A DNA stretch of 64,000 bases from Neomelitea salexigens DSM 19753 (GTDB lineage: Bacteria > Pseudomonadota > Gammaproteobacteria > Pseudomonadales > Spongiibacteraceae), in contig NZ_AULP01000004.1 in NCBI RefSeq assembly GCF_000422345.1, positions 1 through 64,000 of the forward strand, written 5' to 3'. The first letter of the stretch is position 1. The number at the start of each line of letters is the position of its first letter. The translations under genes were made by a program, and so were the position numbers. Below, in pieces: positions 11,512 to 20,082 of the stretch. A model generated the notes under the pieces. It had not been told where the DNA came from. It worked only from the letters and a program-made list of their open reading frames with translations, and searched no databases.

Positions 11512-12231
11512 TTAGTACCAGGCACGAATGCCCAGCACAAATTGTGTATCTTCAATATCTTCACTGTGCGCTGCTGCAAAATCTGCGGTGTTGCCGTACT
11601 TCTTGCTCCAGTTGACACCGAGGTAAGGCGCAAACTCACGACGGATTTCATAGCGCAATCTCAAGCCCGCTTGGATATCAGCCAGACCGGAACCCACACC
11701 GATATTACGATCATTGTGGCCGTATGCGTTAAGCTCTACTTCCGGGCTCATGATCAGGCGCTGGGTGAACATAAATTCGTATTCTGCTTCTAGCCTCAAA
11801 GCAGTACGCCCTGAACCGCCGACAAAAAGAGCTGCGTCTACCTCGAAGAGATAGGGGGCCAGCCCCTGGAGACCGATGACGCCCCACTCCCGGTCGGGCT
11901 CAGGTTTAAAATCCTTGCGAATACCCACCTGAACATCCCAAAAAGCGGAAACGGCACGGCTGTATAAGGCCTGAAGCTCCAGCTCTTCGCTCTCGTTATC
12001 CACACGCTCGACTTCTGCTTTGAGCCAGAACTTGTTCAGATCGTAGCCGGCCCATAGCGAGCCTTCCAACACCAGCGGATCGTCGCCTTCAGTATCACGC
12101 ACCTCGAATTGATCCAGCTTGCCCATAATCAGAAAGGGGTCATCTTTACCGCCGGCGAGGGCTGCAGGACCAGTAAGTGCGAAGGCTCCCGCGATACAGA
12201 GCCAGATACGGTTGTACGTTAAAGTTTTCAT
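11512..12231 (-). CDS. copB: Copper resistance outer membrane protein CopB
   Basis: The 239-residue protein has a signal peptide ending near PAALAGG, followed by the outer-membrane barrel domain of the CopB/PcoB family. Characteristic stretches include LWAGYDLNKFWLKAEVE, ALYSRAVSAFWDVQ and the C-terminal aromatic residue of outer-membrane proteins (RAWY). The Met/His-rich N-terminal region of longer CopB proteins is absent, so this is a minimal version. Its start overlaps the copA stop by four bases (ATGA), showing translational coupling. It would bind or gate copper at the outer membrane. Confidence 0.92.
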   Translation of the reverse strand: MKTLTYNRIWLCIAGAFALTGPAALAGGKDDPFLIMGKLDQFEVRDTEGDDPLVLEGSLWAGYDLNKFWLKAEVERVDNESEELELQALYSRAVSAFWDVQVGIRKDFKPEPDREWGVIGLQGLAPYLFEVDAALFVGGSGRTALRLEAEYEFMFTQRLIMSPEVELNAYGHNDRNIGVGSGLADIQAGLRLRYEIRREFAPYLGVNWSKKYGNTADFAAAHSEDIEDTQFVLGIRAWY

Positions 12232-14078
12232 GCGCGACCTCCTTTTTCCACCCGCACTTCCCGCATCATGCCCGGCATGTGATAAAGCAAATGACAGTGG
12301 TAGGCCCAGCGACCCAAGGCATCGGCTGTTACCAGGTAACTGATGGAGGAACCCGGCTGAACAATCACCGTGTGTTTTCGCGGAATATAAGCGGCGTCAC
12401 CGGTTTCCAGTTCACTCCACATACCGTGCAGGTGAATGGGGTGAGTCATCATGGTGTCGTTAACGAGGGTAATGCGTACCCGCTCGCCGTAGGTCAGCCG
12501 TAGCGGCTCGGCATCGGCAAACTTGATGCCGTCAACGGACCACATATAGCGACTCATATTGCCGGTCAGATGGAGCTGAATTTCGCGCTCGGGGTCTCGC
12601 TTGTCGAGCGTTGGATAGAGGTTTTTAATATCCCCGTAGGTGAGCACCTTTCTGCCGTAACGCTCTTGGTGATCACGTAAACCCACCCCGGGGTCGTTCA
12701 AGCCATTCTGCGGTGCGGGCGCAAGCATATCGACATGTGGCCCGTATTCAGTCGAATCATGCTTTATGGGGCTATTGCTGCCCTCGCCTGCACTGGCAAT
12801 GGATTGCATACGGTGCTGACTGTGATCCATCCCCTGCATGCCATGCATCTTGTGCATGCTGTGATCCATGCGCTTGTCACCCATTGCGGACATATCATGC
12901 TTCATGCCCTTCATGCTGCCCATATCATGGCCGCCATGATCCATGCCACCCATTGCCGCCATCCCCATATCGGCGTGGCTGAGCACCGGGGTGTAATCCA
13001 TGTCGGGCACTTCGGCTGTCCACGCGGGATCTGGTGTGAGCGTACCGCGAGCATAGCCAGAACGATCAATGGTCTGGGCGAAGATTGTATAGGCGCTGTC
13101 GTCACTCGGTTCGACCACAACGTCGTAGGTTTCCGCAACACCGATACGAAATTCGTCGACGCTGACCGGCTCGATATTCTGGCCGTCTGTCGCAACCACG
13201 GTCATTTTCAAACCGGGAATACGAATATCGAAAATGGTCATTGCAGCGCCATTGATAAAACGCAGGCGCACTTTTTCACCGCGTTTGAATAAGCCGGTCC
13301 AGCCGCTATCGGGTGTGATGCCATTCATCAGGAAGGTATAGGTGTAACCAGTGACATCAGCGATGTCGGTCTGGCTCATGCGCATGGTGTTCCACATTTT
13401 GCGCTCGTTCCAGGTCTGCGCCAGCCCCTTCTCTTTAATATCTCGCCACAGGTCGCCCGCTGTGCGCTCCTGAAAATTGTAGTAGTGACTCATCTTTTTC
13501 AGTTTGGCGTAGATATCGTGGGGGTTGTCGTCTGACCAGTCCGACAGGAGCACCACGTAATCCCGATCACACACCACGGGATCAGGCTCTTTCGGATCAA
13601 TCACGATGGCGCCGTACAGACCGGTTTGTTCTTGAAACCCTGAATGGGAGTGATACCAGTAGGTGCCGCTTTGATTGACATCAAATTCGTAGTGATAGGT
13701 TTCCCCCGGCTTTATACCGGCAAAACTCAAGCCCGGCACCCCGTCCATATCCGTCGGCAAAATGATGCCGTGCCAGTGAATGGAGCTGTCGTGGGCCAGG
13801 TGGTTCGTTACATTCAATCGGACCCGCTCCCCCTCCTTCCAGCGCAAAATGGGGGCAGGCAGGCTTCCGTTTACCGTGGTAGCGGTACGCTCGGCACCGG
13901 TAAAGTTGACTGACTGGTAGCCAATAGAAAGATCGAAGTTATTGCCTGTAAGCACTCGAGGTCGGGGATTGGCCTCTGCGGCTCTAAGGGGCAAACCGAA
14001 CCCCGCAAGCGCGGCGCCAGCCGCCGCGCCAGTGACAAAACGACGACGGGAAAGGGACGAAAAATTTTCCAGATTCAC
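12228..14078 (-). CDS. copA: Copper resistance multicopper oxidase CopA
   Basis: The 616-residue protein starts at a GTG with a good AGAGGA site and has a twin-arginine signal (SRRRFVTGAAAG). The multicopper oxidase ligands are visible: HWH near residue 101 and HSH near 143 in the N-terminal cupredoxin domain, and HPIHLHG plus HCHLLYHMPGMM near the C-terminus. A Met/His-rich segment at about 370-425 (MGGMDHGGHDMGSMKGM and similar) fits copper binding and Cu(I) oxidation in the periplasm. It is coupled to copB and lies downstream of a small Cys-rich exported protein. This is the PcoA/CopA type rather than CueO. Confidence 0.95.
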   Translation of the reverse strand: MNLENFSSLSRRRFVTGAAAGAALAGFGLPLRAAEANPRPRVLTGNNFDLSIGYQSVNFTGAERTATTVNGSLPAPILRWKEGERVRLNVTNHLAHDSSIHWHGIILPTDMDGVPGLSFAGIKPGETYHYEFDVNQSGTYWYHSHSGFQEQTGLYGAIVIDPKEPDPVVCDRDYVVLLSDWSDDNPHDIYAKLKKMSHYYNFQERTAGDLWRDIKEKGLAQTWNERKMWNTMRMSQTDIADVTGYTYTFLMNGITPDSGWTGLFKRGEKVRLRFINGAAMTIFDIRIPGLKMTVVATDGQNIEPVSVDEFRIGVAETYDVVVEPSDDSAYTIFAQTIDRSGYARGTLTPDPAWTAEVPDMDYTPVLSHADMGMAAMGGMDHGGHDMGSMKGMKHDMSAMGDKRMDHSMHKMHGMQGMDHSQHRMQSIASAGEGSNSPIKHDSTEYGPHVDMLAPAPQNGLNDPGVGLRDHQERYGRKVLTYGDIKNLYPTLDKRDPEREIQLHLTGNMSRYMWSVDGIKFADAEPLRLTYGERVRITLVNDTMMTHPIHLHGMWSELETGDAAYIPRKHTVIVQPGSSISYLVTADALGRWAYHCHLLYHMPGMMREVRVEKGGRA

Positions 14079-14178
14079 GATAATTTCCTCTTTTTACCTG
14101 TCATAACAACGAAGGCGGTCATGACACAACACACTGCGCGTGATTAATAACGCTTAGCACAGACGGACTAACCCTGTG

Positions 14179-14562
14179 TCAGGCAAAAATCGGTGGGCGG
14201 AAGTGACTCTGATTAGTGGTGCGAGTTGATTGAGAGGCAGCCTGAAAACGGCTGTGGTTTGAGGAGTAGACGTCAATGCTCAGAGGAATGAGGGCGAGCG
14301 TGGATTGGCAATGCCCGACGCAGCATTCACACTCCAGGTTGCAACAGTCTTCTGCTTCTGACTCGGCAACGGACTCCCTTACATCGGCGTGGTGAGCCTG
14401 CTCGGTGCTGTCGCAATGCCCGGCCATCGCGTCGTCTGCCACTGGCGCGACAGAAGGAAGGCCATTGGAATGGCCATTGAACATCGCGCCAGCCCACACC
14501 GAACCCGCCTGCTGTCCCAGGAAGATCAGTATGACCATAATGGCTACACGTTGCATGTTCAT
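14179..14562 (-). CDS. Small exported Cys-rich protein preceding copA
   Basis: The 127-residue protein starts MNMQRVAIMVILIFLG, a clear signal peptide ending around VWAGA. The mature part has a dense cysteine cluster, DCCNLECECCVGHC, plus several His residues. It lies 100 bases upstream of copA on the same strand, downstream of a MerR-type promoter. In size, signal and cluster position it parallels the Cys-rich proteins that head the czc and cus operons in this window, although the clusters differ. A role as periplasmic copper or silver buffer or as a sensor is inferred. I cannot name the family with confidence. Confidence 0.65.
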   Translation of the reverse strand: MNMQRVAIMVILIFLGQQAGSVWAGAMFNGHSNGLPSVAPVADDAMAGHCDSTEQAHHADVRESVAESEAEDCCNLECECCVGHCQSTLALIPLSIDVYSSNHSRFQAASQSTRTTNQSHFRPPIFA

Positions 14563-14716
14563 GAACGGAATTCTATCACCATCCTTCTGATCATCTAAAC
14601 CCTCTATAAGGTTAATGGCAGGCCTTGCCGCGCCAGTAGTTATAGGGCCAAGGTGCCAGGAAACCGGCTATCAAGCTGGAAATGATAGTCTACCAGGCTC
14701 ACAAGGATTAGCCCTA

Positions 14717-14747
14717 TCTGAAACCCTGTACCCTACTTCAGAGTCAA
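14717..14747 (-). promoter_or_regulatory. MerR-type promoter/operator upstream of the copper operon
   Basis: On the minus strand a -35 TTGACT (14747-14742) is followed by a 19-20 base spacer with imperfect dyad arms ACTCTG and CAGGGT. The -10 is poor (TTCAGA or TCAGAT). The nearest gene downstream is the Cys-rich protein at 14562, then copA. It resembles the merC promoter at 15425-15455 in both arms. Confidence 0.55.
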
Positions 14748-14789
14748 CTAGAAACGGATTATTTAATGCATTGCCTCCATTCAGGCAGT

Positions 14790-15017
14790 TTATCTATCGG
14801 CTTCAAGATCACAGCATCCGCCGCCCGTTTGCATCGGCGGACAGGGCACGCTGCTGTAGGAACAGTAAACGCAGCAGTCGCCGGATAATGGTTTCAAAAC
14901 TGCGCTGCAGTGCCGGCACTCGTAAAACCATTGGCAGGCATCAACCGGCATGGTTTCCGGCGAGGCTTCGCCGCACTCCGGGCACGTTAATACGGTTTTC
15001 AGCTCTACGTTCGACAT
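14790..15017 (-). CDS. GDCCVxC-domain protein (Cys-rich, MerC partner)
   Basis: The 75-residue protein contains the signature GDCCVYCSYSSVPCPP together with a zinc-ribbon-like CPECGEAS and CRHCSA. The GDCCVxC family often sits beside mercury or thiophilic-metal transporters, and in some organisms one Cys is a selenocysteine. Here every position is an ordinary TGC or TGT codon. Its start lies 13 bases inside the merC coding region, so the two are translationally coupled. A cytosolic metal-binding or chaperone role is likely. The biochemical function of the family is not established. Confidence 0.8.
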   Translation of the reverse strand: MSNVELKTVLTCPECGEASPETMPVDACQWFYECRHCSAVLKPLSGDCCVYCSYSSVPCPPMQTGGGCCDLEADR

Positions 15018-15397
15018 TGAATCGCCCCCGCAGATTTCAACAAATCAAAGACGGACAAGGCAAACATTGCGACCAGCGCCGCGTAGAAAAGTTTTGTACT
15101 CCAGGCATAGGCCCACAGGGGATACAGCACCAACAGAATGGCGATCGGCGGCAACACTGACCGCAAGCCCCGCCAGAATACACGGTGTCGCGTCCAGTTA
15201 AAGGCGTTCAATAACAGCACAACCAGCGCAAAGAGCGGCAGCAGTGTATTGATAAAAAGGCCTTCGTACTGGGAGAGAAAACCCAGCCCCAATGTCGCAC
15301 CCAGCGCGCCCAATGCCGGAAAACAGCCCGCGCAACCCAAGGCACTGACAACCACACCCAGATTGCCCAACTTTTCAAATACCCTGGTAAAGATCAT
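15005..15397 (-). CDS. merC: MerC-family mercury/thiophilic metal membrane transporter
   Basis: The 130-residue protein has four membrane segments and the MerC signature near its N-terminus, SALGCAGCFPALGALGA, with the metal-binding pair Cys22 and Cys25, followed by LGLGFLSQYEGLFI, a stretch typical of MerC. MerC moves Hg(II) across the inner membrane in mer operons. No merA, merP, merT or merR is present here, so a mercury-detoxification operon is not complete and the substrate may differ. It overlaps the GDCCVxC gene downstream. A MerR-type promoter immediately upstream overlaps the end of cusA. Confidence 0.88.
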   Translation of the reverse strand: MIFTRVFEKLGNLGVVVSALGCAGCFPALGALGATLGLGFLSQYEGLFINTLLPLFALVVLLLNAFNWTRHRVFWRGLRSVLPPIAILLVLYPLWAYAWSTKLFYAALVAMFALSVFDLLKSAGAIQCRT

Positions 15398-15424
15398 AGT
15401 GATACCCGCGTGTAACCCTGACCC

Positions 15425-15455
15425 ACGGTAAACCCTGTAGCCGCTTCATAGTCAA
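15425..15455 (-). promoter_or_regulatory. MerR-type promoter/operator of merC, overlapping the cusA stop codon
   Basis: The minus-strand -35 TTGACT (15455-15450) includes the TGA stop of cusA (15454-15452). After a 19-base spacer comes the -10 TACCGT (15430-15425). The spacer carries partly symmetrical arms (ACTATG and CAGGGT). merC starts 28 bases after the -10, so this can serve as its own inducible promoter. Confidence 0.6.
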
Positions 15456-18400
15456 AATTTCTCCCGATAGCACAGCACATACAGTGCGGGAAATACCAGC
15501 ATTACGGTTAGCAACGACGTTAACGTCCCCCCGACCATTGGCGCGGCGATACGCTTCATAACATCGGCACCTGTGCCGTCGCTCACCATCACGGGTATGA
15601 GCGAAAACAGCAAAGTAAGGCCTGTCATCAACATCGGGCGAATCCGCAAAGAAGCAGATTCCACAATGTTTTGATTGCTCTGCTTTACTTCGCCCCTATC
15701 GAGGTAATGCAACATCAACAACCCAAGCTCCGCAGCCAAACCCGCCATGGCAATAATGCCCACCCAAACCGCGACACTCAGTTTGTAATCGAGCATGAAC
15801 AGAAGCCAGAAGGCCCCGGTGAGACCGAAGGGAACCGCGCTCAGCACAAACAGAGCGTCCTTGAAACTCGACCGGTGCAGGTAAAGAAGCAGCAAAACGA
15901 TGGCCAGTGTGGCAGGCACCATCCACTGCAGTCGCGCCTTGGCGCGCTCGAAGTACTTGTACTGCCCTGCCCACTCCAGTGCATATCCCGCCGGCAAAGC
16001 AACCCGGTCTGCCACCACGGCTTTGGCATCTTGTACATAATCTGCCACCCCGATACCCGGTTGCACATCGACGAAAACCAGCCCCACCAGCTGGCCATTT
16101 TCATTGCGAATCATCGGAGCCCCGGTGCGAAAACGCAGTTCAGCCACTTCACTGATCGGCACCTGTTGCCCACCGGGTGTTGCAACAAGCAGCCGCTCAA
16201 GTTCATTCAGGTTCTGGCGATAGTCCCGCGCGTAGCGCATATTCACGGCGTAGCGCTCGCGCCCTTCTACGGTCTCTGTCAGCGGCATTCCGCCGGCCGC
16301 GAGGGTCAGCGTGTTCTGTATGTCCTGCACCGTCAGGCCGTAGCGTGCGGCGGCCATGCGGTCGATATCAAAATCGAGAAAGTAGCCGCCGGTCAGCCGT
16401 TCGGCGAAGGCACTGCGGGTATTGGCGGCGGTTCGGGCATCCTCCTGCAATGCTTTCTCTATCGCCGTGGCTTGTTCTTCAATGGTTGCCAGATCGTCAC
16501 CGAATACCTTGATGCCCAGGGTGCTGCGAATACCGGTGGCGAGCATTTCGGTGCGGGTTTGAATGGGCATCCACCAGATGTTTGGCATGCCGGGGTAGCG
16601 CAGCTTTTCGTCCATCTCAGCGATCAGTCCATCCCAGGTCAGTCCGGGGCGCCACTCGGACTTTGGCTTGAGGGTGACCACCGTCTCCACCATCGACAAA
16701 GGCGCCGGATCGGTAGCGCTATCGGATCGGCCGATCTTGCCAAACACCCGCTCGACTTCCGGAAAACTCGCCAAGGCCTTGTCCATGCTCTGCAAGACCC
16801 GCCCCGCTTCACTGATCGACATACCCGGCAACGCTGTGGGCATATACAAAATGCTGCCTTCATTGAGCGGTGGCATAAATTCGTTGCCCAATTGTCGTGC
16901 CACAGGCACGGTAGCCAGCAGGGCTATAACGGCCACGGCGATGGTGATTCGCCCATGACGCACAGCGATTCCGATCAGCGGCGTAAGCGCTCTTCGCAGG
17001 CGAACTTCAACGGTGTTTTCCCGCAAGGGTTTATCACCCCTCAGCAATACAACTGCCAAGGCTGGTATCAAAGTGACTGATAGAATTGCTGCAAAGGCCA
17101 TGCTGTAGGTTTTGGTAAATGCCAGGGGTTGAAACAATCGGCCTTCGGTGGCCTGCAGGCTGAATACCGGTAAAAAGGATACGGTGATGATAAGCAGCGA
17201 AAAGAAAATGCTCGGGCCTACATCCTGCAAGGCGCCAATCAATAATTCTTTCCGATCTGTTTCGCTATCCGCATCGCGCAGTTTTCGGTGCACGTTATCC
17301 ATCATCACCACCGCGGCGTCCACCATGGCGCCAATCGCAACGGCGATACCCCCGAGCGACATGATATTGGCCGTTAGCCCTTGCGCGGCCATCGGGATAA
17401 AGGCCAGCAGGATGGCAATCGGCAGCGTGATACACGCCACCAGTGCGGAGCGCACATGCAGCAAAAAGGCGATGATCACCAGCGATACCACCACCATTTC
17501 TTCCAGCAGGGTGAACTTCAGGGTATCAATGGCGCGTCGGATTAGCGTTGAGCGGTCGTAGGTGGTCACAATTTCCATGCCCTCGGGCAGCGACGATTCC
17601 AGCTCCGCCAGACGCGCTTTAACCCGATCGATAACCGCCAAAGCGTTTTCACCGTAGCGCATTACCACAATGCCGCCGACCACCTGCCCCTCGCCATCCA
17701 GTTCAGCCAGGCCACGCTGCATGGCAGGCCCGAGCGTGATGTCGGCTACCTGCTTGAGTAATATCGGCACCTGTTTGTTATCGAGGCCTATAACGACGTT
17801 CTCAAGATCCTCCCGACTTTTTAGATAACCCCGCCCGCGAATAAAGTGCTCGTGCCCGGCAATTTCCAGCACACGCCCGCCCGCATCCTGATTGGATTGA
17901 CGCACTGCATCAGCCACTTTTTGCAGACTGATATTGGCGGCCGCAAGGCGGTGCGGATCCAGGTGAATCTGGTACTCCTTGAGAAAGCCGCCCACGGTCG
18001 CGACTTCAGCAACACCATCAAGACTGCTGAGCCAATAGCGCAATTTAAATTCCTGAAAACTGCGCAGGTCCGCGAGGCTGTGCTGGCCACTGCGATCTAC
18101 CAGGGCGTACTGATACACCCAACCAACGCCGGAGGCATCGGGCCCAAGCGTGGGTTGAACGCCGTCCGGCAGTTCGCTACCCAGACTGCTCAGGTATTCC
18201 AGTACCCGGGAGCGGGCCCAGTAGATGTCGGTGCCATCTTCAAATATGACATAGACAAAACTGCTGCCAAAAAAGCTCTGGCCACGCACCGACTGTACAC
18301 CGGGGACGGATAACAATGCGCTGGTCAGAGGATAGGTGATCTGGTCTTCCACCAGATCCGGGCTACGCCCTGACCAGTCGGTCTGGATAATGACCTGCAC

Positions 18401-18544
18401 ATCTGACAGATCAGGTATGGCGTCCAGCGGGGTTTGGGACAAACTGCGCCAACCAAAAACCGCCGCAAAGGCGACCAGCAGGATGGTCAGGCCAGCGTGT
18501 TCTGCGCAGAAGCGAATAAGACGGGCTATCGGACTGGTCACCAT
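15452..18544 (-). CDS. cusA: CusA Cu(I)/Ag(I) RND efflux pump
   Basis: This 1030-residue HME-RND protein carries the three methionines of the CusA periplasmic copper/silver site: Met568 (ILYMP), Met618 (LSMVET) and Met667 (TEMLAT). By alignment from memory these equal Met573, Met623 and Met672 of Escherichia coli CusA. The accompanying acidic and Arg residues (NEG before the first Met, D612, E620, R664) are also kept. The proton-relay helix reads AIGAMVDAAVVMMDN. It is therefore specific for monovalent copper or silver, unlike CzcA at 2851. Its start overlaps the end of cusB. It is the last gene of the cusCBA operon, and its stop codon lies in the -35 box of the merC promoter. Confidence 0.95.
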   Translation of the reverse strand: MVTSPIARLIRFCAEHAGLTILLVAFAAVFGWRSLSQTPLDAIPDLSDVQVIIQTDWSGRSPDLVEDQITYPLTSALLSVPGVQSVRGQSFFGSSFVYVIFEDGTDIYWARSRVLEYLSSLGSELPDGVQPTLGPDASGVGWVYQYALVDRSGQHSLADLRSFQEFKLRYWLSSLDGVAEVATVGGFLKEYQIHLDPHRLAAANISLQKVADAVRQSNQDAGGRVLEIAGHEHFIRGRGYLKSREDLENVVIGLDNKQVPILLKQVADITLGPAMQRGLAELDGEGQVVGGIVVMRYGENALAVIDRVKARLAELESSLPEGMEIVTTYDRSTLIRRAIDTLKFTLLEEMVVVSLVIIAFLLHVRSALVACITLPIAILLAFIPMAAQGLTANIMSLGGIAVAIGAMVDAAVVMMDNVHRKLRDADSETDRKELLIGALQDVGPSIFFSLLIITVSFLPVFSLQATEGRLFQPLAFTKTYSMAFAAILSVTLIPALAVVLLRGDKPLRENTVEVRLRRALTPLIGIAVRHGRITIAVAVIALLATVPVARQLGNEFMPPLNEGSILYMPTALPGMSISEAGRVLQSMDKALASFPEVERVFGKIGRSDSATDPAPLSMVETVVTLKPKSEWRPGLTWDGLIAEMDEKLRYPGMPNIWWMPIQTRTEMLATGIRSTLGIKVFGDDLATIEEQATAIEKALQEDARTAANTRSAFAERLTGGYFLDFDIDRMAAARYGLTVQDIQNTLTLAAGGMPLTETVEGRERYAVNMRYARDYRQNLNELERLLVATPGGQQVPISEVAELRFRTGAPMIRNENGQLVGLVFVDVQPGIGVADYVQDAKAVVADRVALPAGYALEWAGQYKYFERAKARLQWMVPATLAIVLLLLYLHRSSFKDALFVLSAVPFGLTGAFWLLFMLDYKLSVAVWVGIIAMAGLAAELGLLMLHYLDRGEVKQSNQNIVESASLRIRPMLMTGLTLLFSLIPVMVSDGTGADVMKRIAAPMVGGTLTSLLTVMLVFPALYVLCYREKF

Positions 18545-20082
18545 GCATCGCTCCCCAGCTTCAGCTTGCTTTCAGCGGCGATAAGAAACACACCCGAAGT
18601 GACAATACGGTCGCCTTCCTTCAAACCTTTACGGATAACAATATGCTGACCATCGTTATAGCCGGTTTCCACTTTTACCGGCTGCAGTTTCCCTTCGCCG
18701 AGATCCTTGAACACTATGCGTCTGTCCCCGGCCACCACCACCGCGTCCAGTGGCACCAGCAATTGCTCACCCAGGCGTTTGTATAACCACACGTCGGCGA
18801 ACTGCCCGGGCATAAAGGTTTCATCGGAGTTTTGCAGGCTTAGCCTCACCCGCGCGCTGCGCGTTGCACCGCTGACAAAGGGGCTGATCAGGTCTACGCT
18901 GGTTTCTTTCTCTACACCGCTATTCGGCGGCTTTACCCGCGCAGACATTCCCTCCTGCAACAGCGGAATATCTCGCTCATAGGCGTAGGCTTCCACCCAG
19001 ACTTGATCAATGGATGCTGTTTGTAGAACGCTTTGACCGCGCTGCACGGCGGCGCCTTCAGTTAATTGACTGCTGACGATCACCAGCGGCTGCGGCGCCA
19101 GTATCGAAATGTGCGATTGGGCGCCCTTGCGCTCTATGGTTTGAATCTGCTCCGCCAGCAATCCCGCCAGCCGCAGGCGTTCGCGGGACGCCTGCAAGGT
19201 CGGACTATTTGCTGTTGGGTTGCGCCTGTAGCTTTGATAGTGCGCTTCCTGCAAGGCAAACAGCTCCGGGCTGTAAAGGGAAAAAAGTGCTTCGCCTTGG
19301 TTGAAGCGCTGCCCCGGCTCCAGGGCGCGTACCTTGCTCACCCAGCCACCGTATTGCAGATTGATCGCCTTTACCCGGCTCTGATCAAATGCGATTTTCC
19401 CCTGCAATCGCAAAGGAAAGTGAAAGGGCTTGTGCACCACCTCACCGATTTTTATGCCAACGCTCTGGCGGCGGTCTTCATCCACCCGAATGGTGACGCT
19501 GCGCTGCTCCTCACGTGTCACCGGCACCAGATCCATACCGCAGATCGGGCAGGTTCCGGGCGTGGTAGATTTCACCGAGGGGTGCATGGAACAGGTGTGA
19601 TAGGCAATTTCTCCGGCCGCCGGAGCGCTGACCAGGGCCAGCCCCTCGCGACCGGTCGCCATATCAAACACCAGGTCGACATGCTGGTTCTGACCGCTTT
19701 CATCCTCCCAGGCGATATCCACCGCCAGCGGCCATTCACCTTTCATCGGCAGATCAAAAGTGCCTTTATAGCGCCCTTCGCCTGCGGCCTGCATATTAGC
19801 CGCGCTGCGCATTGCCGGCATACTGCCCATGGCGGGCATTTCCGCCACGGCCCGCACCGTGGCATCGTTCAACGCCTTGCCCTGCTGATCCTTCACGTGA
19901 ATAAGCAGTGTGTTTTCACCGACTGTTGGCGGATCGTGTTGCAGGCCAACCTGCACTTGCAACTCGCCGGCTTGAATGACCTCGGTCGCGGAAACCGCAC
20001 CCGTTTCGTTGCCACCCTTTAAATCGCAGCCCGCCAACACCAACAAAAGCACCCAAAAGAACGTCAGATAAATCGGTTTCAT
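18538..20082 (-). CDS. cusB: CusB periplasmic adaptor with extra N-terminal metal domains
   Basis: The 514-residue protein is a predicted lipoprotein (lipobox LAGC, Cys19). Three parts follow. First comes a domain of about 120 residues resembling YtkA/FixH-like beta-sandwich modules, with the Met-rich stretch MPAMGSMPAM. Next is a heavy-metal-binding domain at about 155-190 (HTCSMHP, then CPICGMDLVPV). Last is the normal adaptor core. The core links CusA to the outer-membrane channel, and the N-terminal modules may pick up periplasmic Cu(I) or Ag(I). No CusF gene is present, so these modules may replace it (inference). The gene overlaps cusC by four bases and cusA by seven. Confidence 0.92.
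   Translation of the reverse strand: MKPIYLTFFWVLLLVLAGCDLKGGNETGAVSATEVIQAGELQVQVGLQHDPPTVGENTLLIHVKDQQGKALNDATVRAVAEMPAMGSMPAMRSAANMQAAGEGRYKGTFDLPMKGEWPLAVDIAWEDESGQNQHVDLVFDMATGREGLALVSAPAAGEIAYHTCSMHPSVKSTTPGTCPICGMDLVPVTREEQRSVTIRVDEDRRQSVGIKIGEVVHKPFHFPLRLQGKIAFDQSRVKAINLQYGGWVSKVRALEPGQRFNQGEALFSLYSPELFALQEAHYQSYRRNPTANSPTLQASRERLRLAGLLAEQIQTIERKGAQSHISILAPQPLVIVSSQLTEGAAVQRGQSVLQTASIDQVWVEAYAYERDIPLLQEGMSARVKPPNSGVEKETSVDLISPFVSGATRSARVRLSLQNSDETFMPGQFADVWLYKRLGEQLLVPLDAVVVAGDRRIVFKDLGEGKLQPVKVETGYNDGQHIVIRKGLKEGDRIVTSGVFLIAAESKLKLGSDAW

Noticed and set aside
14790-15017. The GDCCVxC protein as a selenoprotein
   Set aside because: Family members sometimes carry selenocysteine, but here all Cys codons are TGC or TGT, and no in-frame TGA lies inside the gene.
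15671-17080. A 469-codon open frame on the plus strand
   Set aside because: It is antisense to cusA, whose frame has the full RND signature. The plus-strand product has no recognisable motif and lacks codon support.
19066-20022. A 318-codon frame on the plus strand
   Set aside because: It is antisense to cusB, which has a lipobox, a metal domain and a long adaptor core.
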